A stretch of DNA of 41,329 nt from the NCBI GenBank assembly GCA_905234555.1, contig CAJOHO010000032.1, positions 1-41,329 on the forward strand, given 5' to 3'. Below, piece by piece: positions 35,522 to 41,329 of the stretch. The stretch is from an uncultured Bacteroidaceae bacterium. GTDB lineage: Bacteria > Bacteroidota > Bacteroidia > Bacteroidales > Bacteroidaceae. The notes beneath the pieces were generated by a model. That model was not told the DNA's origin. It made no database searches and worked only from the letters and a program-made list of their open reading frames with translations. How positions within the stretch are numbered: the first letter of the stretch is position 1; every line of letters starts with the position of its first letter. The position numbers and the translations under genes were made by a program.

Positions 35522-38500
35522 TTAGTTCTTTGGATGCAGCATCTCGTTCAGGATGGATAGTGCTTGTGCTACTGTGGAAACTTTGCGAATCAGAACAGAA
35601 CGCTTCTCCCCATCGCGCAGCTGGCAGTCGCGAGGATGCCACGACGCATAGTGGATGATATTTCCGAAGACATCGCTCTGGTAGTACAAACTGTCGTTGT
35701 TGCTTACCAGATAGAGGATCATACGCTGTTGCTTGAGGATGAGTCGTTCCACTCCCAACTGGCTTGCCAGCCATTTCACCTGAATGATGTGCATGAGTTC
35801 TTCGCCTTCTGTCGGAATCTGTCCAAATCGGTCCAGAAGCCTGGTTCGGTAGTCATCCAACTGGCGCTGACTGGTCAGAGAGTCGAGTTCGCGATAGAGA
35901 CTCATCCGCTCTCCGTTCGACGGCACAAAACTCTCTGGGAAGAAAGCAGGAATATCCGATTCGATGGAAGCCTCTCCCCAATTTCCTCCAAGAGAGGAGA
36001 TGCTTGCCGTCTGGATGTTTTTTTCTCCCCCTCTTTCGGAGGGGGCAGGGGGGAGGCTGTTGGCTTGGCTTTTAAGTTCAGCCATTGCTTCTGCCAGTAT
36101 CTTTTGGTAGGTCTCATAGCCGAGGTCAGCAATGAATCCGCTTTGTTCCGCACCCAGCATATTACCGGCTCCGCGGATGTCCAAATCCTGCATGGCGATG
36201 TGGAGACCGCTGCCCAAATCCGAGAAGTTGGAGATTGCTTGGAGGCGACGACGGGCATCGTCGGGTAGGGCAGCGAGGGGTGGTGCCAACAAGTAGCAGA
36301 ACGCCTTGCGGTTTCCTCGTCCCACTCGTCCACGCATCTGGTGCAAGTCGCTCAGTCCGTAGTTCTGTGCCCCATTAATAATAATGGTATTGGCGTTCGG
36401 CACATCCACTCCGTTTTCCACAATCGTGGTGGAAAGCATCACGTCGTAGTCGTGATTCATGAAGTCGAAGACTTTCTGCTCCAGTTCCTTGGGATCCATG
36501 CGTCCGTGACCTACACAGATACGTGCATCGGGCACAGTCCTACGAATCATAGCCTCCAGTTCGGGCAGGTTGCTGATTTTGTTGTTGACAAAGAACACCT
36601 GTCCGTTGCGTGAAAGTTCAAAGTTGATGGCTTCGGCAATGACGTCTGGTGAGAATGTGTGTATCTCTGTCTGAATAGGGTAGCGGTTGGGGGGTGGCGT
36701 CTGGATGACACTCAGGTCACGAGCACCCATCAACGAGAATTGGAGGGTTCGCGGAATGGGTGTAGCGGTCATCGTCAAGGTATCTACATTCACTTTCATC
36801 TGACGAAGTTTTTCCTTGACGCTGACACCGAATTTCTGTTCTTCGTCGATGATGAGCAGTCCCAAATCCTTGAATTTTACGGCTTTCCCAATCAGTTTGT
36901 GGGTGCCGATGATGATGTCGATTTTTCCCTCCTCCAGGTCTTTCAGCAGTTCTTTCTGCTCTTTAGCTGTGCGGGCACGGCTCAGGTAATCCACACGAAC
37001 AGGCATATCCTTGAGTCGGGAGCGGAAAGTCTGGTAATGCTGATAAGCCAACACGGTGGTGGGGACCAATACCGCCACTTGTTTGCTGTCGGCAGCAGCC
37101 TTGAAGGCAGCACGTACCGCCACTTCGGTTTTGCCGAATCCTACGTCGCCACACACCAGTCGGTCCATGGGCTGAGGCTTTTCCATATCAGCCTTCACAT
37201 CCTGTGTGGCTTTGAGTTGATCGGGTGTGTCTTCGTAGATGAACGACGCTTCCAGCTCGTGCTGCAGGTAGCTGTCGTGTGAGAAGGCAAATCCCTTTTC
37301 CTTCATGCGCTGTGAGTAGAGACGTATCAAGTCGCGGGCGATGTCCTTTACCTTTGTCTTCACCCGTTCCTTCATGCGCTCCCATGCACCCGTACCGAGT
37401 TTGTTGATACGTGGGGCTTCGCCCTCCTTGCCTTTGTACTTGGAAATCTTGTGGAGTGCGTGGATGGAGACATAGACCGTATCTTCGTTCTGGTAGGAAA
37501 TCTTGATCATTTCCTGCCAGCCAGGCTGACCGTTCGGTCCAATGGTGTTGGTGGGTACGCGTACCAGTCCACCGAAACGCCCCACACCGTGATCGATATG
37601 CACTACGTAGTCGCCTACAGCGAACTGTTGGATTTCTTTCAGCGTCAGCGCCACCTTACCTCGTCGCGCCTTGTCGCTTTTGAGGTTATATTTGTGGAAA
37701 CGATCGAAAATCTGGTGGTCGGTAAACAAGCAGATGCGTAGGGTGTGGTCAATGAAGCCTTCGTGAATGGTGTGCTGAATCGGCTCGAAGGGAATACCTT
37801 TGCCGTCGTTCAGCGAATCGAAGATGTCTTTCAGACGCTCAATCTGTTTGCTGCTGTCAGCTAAGATATACAGCCGATACCCCTCTTCCTGCAAACGTAC
37901 AAACTCCTGCTCCACCATGTCGAAGTTCTTGTGAAACAGCGGTTGCGGAGAAGTGGAGAAGGTGATGTTCGCTGGCAAGTGTGCCGAGGGTTTTTCCCCC
38001 GAGGTACTCCTTCCCAATATAATTTTTCTGATTCCTGCTACAGCGTTGTTGAATTCACTTGGTTCCACCACTCTTTTGTGGAACAACAGATCCGCACCTT
38101 GCTCCTCCACCAAAGCCTGTGCTGCAAACCCTTCCTCATGAATCTGTGCTACTTTCTCGCAGAGGTAGGCAACGTCCTTTGTCACCATCACCGTGTTCTG
38201 CGGAAAGAACTCCAGCACAGGGATATAGTCGAAACCGTCCGTCGAAATCTCTGGCACAATCACCACCTCCTGCACTTTCTGCTCCGACAACTGTGTCTGA
38301 ACGTCGAACAGACGGATGGAGTCGATTTCGTCGCCGAAGAAGTCCAAACGGTAAGGCGTTTCGGATGAGAAGGAATAGACGTCGATGATGCTGCCTCGAA
38401 TGGCAAACTGTCCAGGTTCATAGACGTAATCCACGCGAAGGAACCCTAACTGCGTCAGGCGCTCTTCCAACTGCCCATAATCTACGGATTCACCCACTTT

Positions 38501-38932
38501 CAGCGTTACCGTGTTTTCCGTCAGTTCGTTCTTCGACACCACTTTCTCCGCCAAAGCTTCAGGATAGGTGACGATGTAGAGTGAAGTGTCAAGAGAGGAG
38601 ACTTTAGAGAGCACTTCGGTTCGCAGGATTTCGTTGGCAGAGTCCTTCTGGTTATACTTGATGGCACGCCGATAGCTCGATGGGAAGAACAACACCTGTT
38701 CCTCACCCATCATCTGTGTGAGGTCGTGGTAGAAATAACCTGCCTCGTCCGCATCATCCAGAACAAAAAGGAAAGGAACCTGGGGACTTAAGGCTGCAAA
38801 CACCAGCGGCGCAGCCGACCCCGTCAGCCCATCAACGAATAAAGGGCTTTTGCGCGATTTGCGCAAAGCCTCACTCAATTGCTTGACCTGCGGATGTGCA
38901 GCCAAGACACGTAAAAACTGTGAAGTGTCCAA
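35522..38932 (-). CDS. mfd: Transcription-repair coupling factor
   Basis: 1136 residues, normal Mfd length. Displaces stalled RNA polymerase and recruits UvrA. UvrB-like N-terminal region, RNA-polymerase interaction region around VGDYVVHIDHGVGRFGG, translocase motor with Walker A GDVGFGKTEVA, LLIIDEEQKFG, TMTATPIPRTLQFS, HQMRGRVGRGNRKAF, and a C-terminal regulatory domain. The start is TTG: in-frame TAA lies five codons upstream and family similarity (FLRVLAAHPQV) begins at once. An in-frame palindromic insert encodes about 30 residues (near 958-988) before the C-terminal domain. Confidence 0.96.
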   Translation of the reverse strand: MDTSQFLRVLAAHPQVKQLSEALRKSRKSPLFVDGLTGSAAPLVFAALSPQVPFLFVLDDADEAGYFYHDLTQMMGEEQVLFFPSSYRRAIKYNQKDSANEILRTEVLSKVSSLDTSLYIVTYPEALAEKVVSKNELTENTVTLKVGESVDYGQLEERLTQLGFLRVDYVYEPGQFAIRGSIIDVYSFSSETPYRLDFFGDEIDSIRLFDVQTQLSEQKVQEVVIVPEISTDGFDYIPVLEFFPQNTVMVTKDVAYLCEKVAQIHEEGFAAQALVEEQGADLLFHKRVVEPSEFNNAVAGIRKIILGRSTSGEKPSAHLPANITFSTSPQPLFHKNFDMVEQEFVRLQEEGYRLYILADSSKQIERLKDIFDSLNDGKGIPFEPIQHTIHEGFIDHTLRICLFTDHQIFDRFHKYNLKSDKARRGKVALTLKEIQQFAVGDYVVHIDHGVGRFGGLVRVPTNTIGPNGQPGWQEMIKISYQNEDTVYVSIHALHKISKYKGKEGEAPRINKLGTGAWERMKERVKTKVKDIARDLIRLYSQRMKEKGFAFSHDSYLQHELEASFIYEDTPDQLKATQDVKADMEKPQPMDRLVCGDVGFGKTEVAVRAAFKAAADSKQVAVLVPTTVLAYQHYQTFRSRLKDMPVRVDYLSRARTAKEQKELLKDLEEGKIDIIIGTHKLIGKAVKFKDLGLLIIDEEQKFGVSVKEKLRQMKVNVDTLTMTATPIPRTLQFSLMGARDLSVIQTPPPNRYPIQTEIHTFSPDVIAEAINFELSRNGQVFFVNNKISNLPELEAMIRRTVPDARICVGHGRMDPKELEQKVFDFMNHDYDVMLSTTIVENGVDVPNANTIIINGAQNYGLSDLHQMRGRVGRGNRKAFCYLLAPPLAALPDDARRRLQAISNFSDLGSGLHIAMQDLDIRGAGNMLGAEQSGFIADLGYETYQKILAEAMAELKSQANSLPPAPSERGGEKNIQTASISSLGGNWGEASIESDIPAFFPESFVPSNGERMSLYRELDSLTSQRQLDDYRTRLLDRFGQIPTEGEELMHIIQVKWLASQLGVERLILKQQRMILYLVSNNDSLYYQSDVFGNIIHYASWHPRDCQLRDGEKRSVLIRKVSTVAQALSILNEMLHPKN
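35968..36060. repeat. In-frame palindromic repeat element inside mfd
   Basis: CCCCCTC-TTTCG-GAGGGGG (36027-36045) with a flanking GGGGGGAGG and a second CCTCTC/GAGAGG pair (35971-35997). Translated as SLPPAPSERGGEKN and SSLGGNWGEAS. Same core as the copies in carA and between glnK and amtB. Confidence 0.75.
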
Positions 38933-39325
38933 GATGTAAGTTGTTTAATCATGAAGCCGAATAGGCTCGTGCAAACAAACGGACAAAGAAAAGGGAATCT
39001 GCCGATGCATGCATAGACGCAGGAGCCTGCTTCGCTGTATGCTTCACGGTTCGTTGGACATTTTGTGTCAATTCATGCGATGGGGTAAAATCTGTCATAG
39101 GCGCTTGGAATCTTCTCTTTCTGTAGTTATTAACGTAAGAATTTCATCCTTAGTATGTTCAGACCCCAAAAAATTTTTATAATTATGAATTAGCTTCTTT
39201 TTCCGCCTCACTCTTCACTCTTCACTTTAGCTGTGGTGCCCAGGGCGTCAGCCGTGGATGTCCCGTTCTTTGTCAGGAGATTTTATCTCCGTCCATTCTT
39301 CACTCTTCACTCTTCACTCTTCACT
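38933..39325. other. Intergenic region between GNAT gene and mfd
   Basis: About 390 bases with no convincing gene. It holds two TTCACTC heptad arrays (39206-39228 and 39295-39327, the latter overlapping the GNAT stop codon) and a stretch with short inverted repeats (ATGCATGCAT near 39004). No clear mfd promoter was recognised. Confidence 0.5.
39206..39228. repeat. TTCACTC heptad array
   Basis: Three tandem CTCACTC/TTCACTC units in the gap between mfd and the GNAT gene. Confidence 0.8.
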
Positions 39326-39327
39326 TT
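39295..39327. repeat. TTCACTC heptad array at the GNAT stop codon
   Basis: Four to five tandem TTCACTC units; the last overlaps the stop codon of the leftward GNAT gene. Confidence 0.85.
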
Positions 39328-39787
39328 ATAAGAGGCACTCCATCGTCGTCTTTTGCACCCCCATCCCCATGTTCCTGTAGAAACAAAGGGCAGGGTCGTT
39401 GCCTTCCCACACGTTGAGGGTGATGTTCTGGCAGCCGATGGAGCGAGCATAGTCGAGCACAAATTCATACAGCGCCTTTCCCACATGCTTGCCACGAGCT
39501 TTTTCGTCCACACAAATGTCGTCGATATAGAGCGTCTTGATGTCCTGAAGCAGTCGGTGGTTCTTCACTTCGCTAATCTGGCAGAAAGCATGTCCCCGAA
39601 CTTCTCCGTCGTCATAGACGAAGATGGGCATACTTTCCTCGTTGAGCAGGGTTTCCAGTTCCTGTTCATCGTATTTGGTGGTATGAGGCTTGAACAAGTC
39701 AGGCCGCGCTTCGTAGTGCACCATATTCACCTGATGCAACAGCGCCATGATGCTTCCTATGTCTTCCTTCTGTGCTTTCCTTACCAT
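39326..39787 (-). CDS. GNAT family N-acetyltransferase
   Basis: 153 residues, a single-domain GCN5-type acetyltransferase. The acetyl-CoA loop is the variant DDICVDEKARGKHVGKALYEFVLDYA; ITLNVWEGNDPALCFYRNMGM is the typical C-terminal half. Begins MVRKAQKEDI. Substrate unknown. It has its own promoter and a short leader. Confidence 0.9.
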   Translation of the reverse strand: MVRKAQKEDIGSIMALLHQVNMVHYEARPDLFKPHTTKYDEQELETLLNEESMPIFVYDDGEVRGHAFCQISEVKNHRLLQDIKTLYIDDICVDEKARGKHVGKALYEFVLDYARSIGCQNITLNVWEGNDPALCFYRNMGMGVQKTTMECLL

Positions 39788-39818
39788 TGTTTTTGTCTGT
39801 TTTGCGGTTTTCTTCGTG

Positions 39819-39826
39819 CAAATATA
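39819..39826 (-). promoter_or_regulatory. GNAT gene promoter -7 element
   Basis: TATATTTG followed by CAC on the minus strand, 31 bases upstream of the ATG; the upstream TTTG is not clear. Confidence 0.5.
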
Positions 39827-39870
39827 CTAATTATTCTTCATTCTTCCAATTATGCATGATGAATTATGCA

Positions 39871-39901
39871 TTTTTCATTCTTCATTCTTCATTCTTCATT
39901 T
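39871..39901. repeat. TTCATTC heptad array upstream of the right-hand gene pair
   Basis: Four TTCATTC units between the two divergent promoters. Near it, AATTATGCAT occurs twice as a direct repeat (39848-39873). Confidence 0.8.
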
Positions 39902-39909
39902 ATAATTAC

Positions 39910-39917
39910 TATCTTTG
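39910..39917 (+). promoter_or_regulatory. Promoter -7 element of the two-TM protein gene
   Basis: TATCTTTG followed by CA, about 95 bases upstream of the chosen ATG at 40012; the leader would then contain the heptad array at 39962-40007. Confidence 0.5.
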
Positions 39918-39961
39918 CAAGCACATTAACCTCATTAACCCATTATATGAATGTTGAATGT

Positions 39962-40007
39962 ATTCTTCATTCTTCACTCTTCACTCTTCATTCTTCATTC
40001 TTCATTT
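39962..40007. repeat. TTCAYTC heptad array in a 5' leader
   Basis: Six to seven tandem TTCATTC/TTCACTC units ending four bases before the ATG at 40012. If the ATG at 39958 were used, it would encode SSFFTLHSSFFILHL. Confidence 0.85.
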
Positions 40008-40011
40008 AACT

Positions 40012-40911
40012 ATGAGTAAGGCAAAAGAACAATGCATGGTCTCTACGGAGAACATCCACCTGAACGACCCCACGCTGGGACGTTTCATCGAAGGCTACGA
40101 CAGCCAGAAAGACTCCAATCCTGCCAACGGATGCTCGCTCGGACTGAGCATCTTCCTGCTGGCCGGCGCATTCCTCGCGCTGTTTCTCTATTTCACCAAA
40201 GTAGCCAACAAACCGCATCCTGGTCCCGACAGCTGGATGATTCTGATTATGGCAGCCATCTTCCTCCTGACGGGCGGACTCTTGTTATTCGTGCTTCTGA
40301 AAGGATGGCTGAAGCCCAATCGCGTCTATGTCTATCAGAACGGATTCATCTGGAAAATCGTGAACCGCAAGGGCGAGGAACAGTCCGCCACGTTGGTGAA
40401 CTTTGCCGACGTAGAAGCCATAGCTTACTCCAAGACCCGTCGCTACACAAACGGAGTCTATAACGGTACCAGCTTCGACTTAAAGGTGCTGGACCAAAAG
40501 GGGAAAATGCTTTTTCGCAAGAAAGGCGCTTACAAAAACAAAGGCGAAAACGTAGATCGTGGCGGCTGGGTCTATTATTCCCTCGAAGCCATCGACAGGC
40601 AATGGACCAAGGTGGGTCTTGAGCGTCTGCAAGAACAGCTGGAGAAGCACGGCGAACTCATCTTCAAGAACGACAAAGGACACCGCATCCTCCTCAGCCG
40701 CAAAGGCATCTCGATGGACGACAAGTCCGTTCCCTGGGAAACGATGGAGACGAAGAGCCACGACGGCTTCCTCTGGATTGACGATTCGCGCAAAAAGAAA
40801 AACCTTTTCTCTGCCTCCGACATCAAGCTCAACCTCAACACAATGCCCAACGCCCGCCTCTTCCTCGCAGCCTTCCGTTTCCTAATTCAGCAAAGCGCAT
40901 CCAACACTTAA
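40012..40911 (+). CDS. Two-TM membrane protein, DUF6585-like
   Basis: 299 residues from MSKAKEQCM. An ATG at 39958 would add 18 residues encoded by the heptad array; I reject it as leader sequence. Two membrane segments (about 45-63 and 76-98) are followed by a soluble, mostly beta region: RVYVYQNGFIWKIVNRKGEEQSATLVNFADVEAIAYSKTR resembles PH-like DUF6585 proteins. No function is established. The C-terminal half faces the cytoplasm by the positive-inside rule. The family assignment is tentative. Confidence 0.8.
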   Translation: MSKAKEQCMVSTENIHLNDPTLGRFIEGYDSQKDSNPANGCSLGLSIFLLAGAFLALFLYFTKVANKPHPGPDSWMILIMAAIFLLTGGLLLFVLLKGWLKPNRVYVYQNGFIWKIVNRKGEEQSATLVNFADVEAIAYSKTRRYTNGVYNGTSFDLKVLDQKGKMLFRKKGAYKNKGENVDRGGWVYYSLEAIDRQWTKVGLERLQEQLEKHGELIFKNDKGHRILLSRKGISMDDKSVPWETMETKSHDGFLWIDDSRKKKNLFSASDIKLNLNTMPNARLFLAAFRFLIQQSASNT

Positions 40912-41329
40912 CTGGAATGGGCAGATTAATTTAGTGCTATTCCACCCTTACTCTTAAGCGCCTTCCCGTGAGTAAAAATCCGCATTCCATTCGTGTTTGT
41001 TTTTCTTCACGTTGTAAGAATTTTTAACCTCTGAAAGCCGCATGAATACAGGGCTTGCGCCATGTTAGGTTGAAATGCTTTATCCTAACATCCAACCTAA
41101 CATCCATCCTAACATTATGGTCCTCGAAAAATTGCGTTATTATTTTCTCGTCATTCTCTCTTTTCATCCTTTCATCTTTGTTCAGAAACAAGATTTCTAT
41201 CCGTTTTTAGTTAGGCTGAATTGGTATCCCATGTTAGGTTAAATGTTAGGTTGCATGTTAGGTTCAGCCGATTTAACCTAACATCCTGAAACCCGCATCA
41301 GCACAGGGGTTCCAGGCCCCTATGTTAGG
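40912..41329. repeat. ATGTTAGG repeat region at the window edge
   Basis: No convincing complete gene. ATGTTAGG(TT) or its complement CCTAACAT occurs repeatedly between 41061 and 41116 and again between 41231 and 41329. A larger unit, CCGCATSA-YACAGGG...ATGTTAGG, appears twice (about 41038-41068 and 41292-41329). On the minus strand a reading frame may enter from the right (PNIGAWNPCADAGFRMLG, stop at 41273-41275). Before it, a weak TGGAAT/ATTCCA inverted repeat (40913-40944) follows the last gene. Confidence 0.6.

Noticed and set aside
39962..40007. Possible CRISPR repeats
   Set aside because: Units are only seven bases with no spacers; these are simple tandem repeats.

Overview
The window is a chromosomal segment of a Bacteroidota bacterium, most like Prevotella and relatives. 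Supporting evidence: Bacteroidota-type promoter elements (TAnnTTTG, often TAACTTTGCA) ahead of several genes, a type III glutamine synthetase, a eukaryote-like CarB half, an LL-diaminopimelate aminotransferase, the folP-cdaA pair, a DUF4837 lipoprotein and rhamnogalacturonan enzymes. No rRNA, tRNA, transposase or CRISPR array was seen.

Region 1 (130-21858) is one large nitrogen-assimilation divergon centred on the 450-base gap 11140-11589. Leftward lie glnK, amtB, a small TorF-like porin, pyrG, a purF-type amidophosphoribosyltransferase, asnB and a carA gene fused to the first half of carB. Rightward lie dapF, dapL, gltB, gltD and glnN. The genes cover sensing (PII), ammonium import (AmtB), glutamine synthesis (GSIII), glutamate synthesis (GOGAT) and many of the big glutamine users (CTP, purine, asparagine, carbamoyl phosphate). 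The two divergent promoters share an 18-base sequence in inverted orientation.

Region 2 (21978-28758, leftward) holds a Sel1-repeat protein and a tight set of GH105, DUF4837 lipoprotein, SGNH/rhamnogalacturonan-acetylesterase and GH106 rhamnosidase genes, the last broken by a +1 frameshift. This looks like a small pectin (rhamnogalacturonan-I) degradation unit without SusCD in view.

Region 3 (28821-40911) is housekeeping: cdaA and folP leftward, murF and a YfhO-family protein fused to a lipoprotein rightward, mfd and a GNAT acetyltransferase leftward, and a two-TM membrane protein rightward. The right end (40912-41329) is an ATGTTAGG repeat array.

The most unusual aspect is small-scale structure. 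Two repeat families run through genes and leaders. (a) C/G-rich palindromes (core CCCCTCTC...GAGAGGGG, flank GGGGGTGGGTCC) lie in frame inside carA, carB' and mfd and appear to have created the CarA-CarB fusion. (b) Period-7 arrays (TTCACTC, GTAAATC, CTTACAT types) abut start codons, supply hydrophobic cores of two signal peptides, and sit inside carA and dapF.
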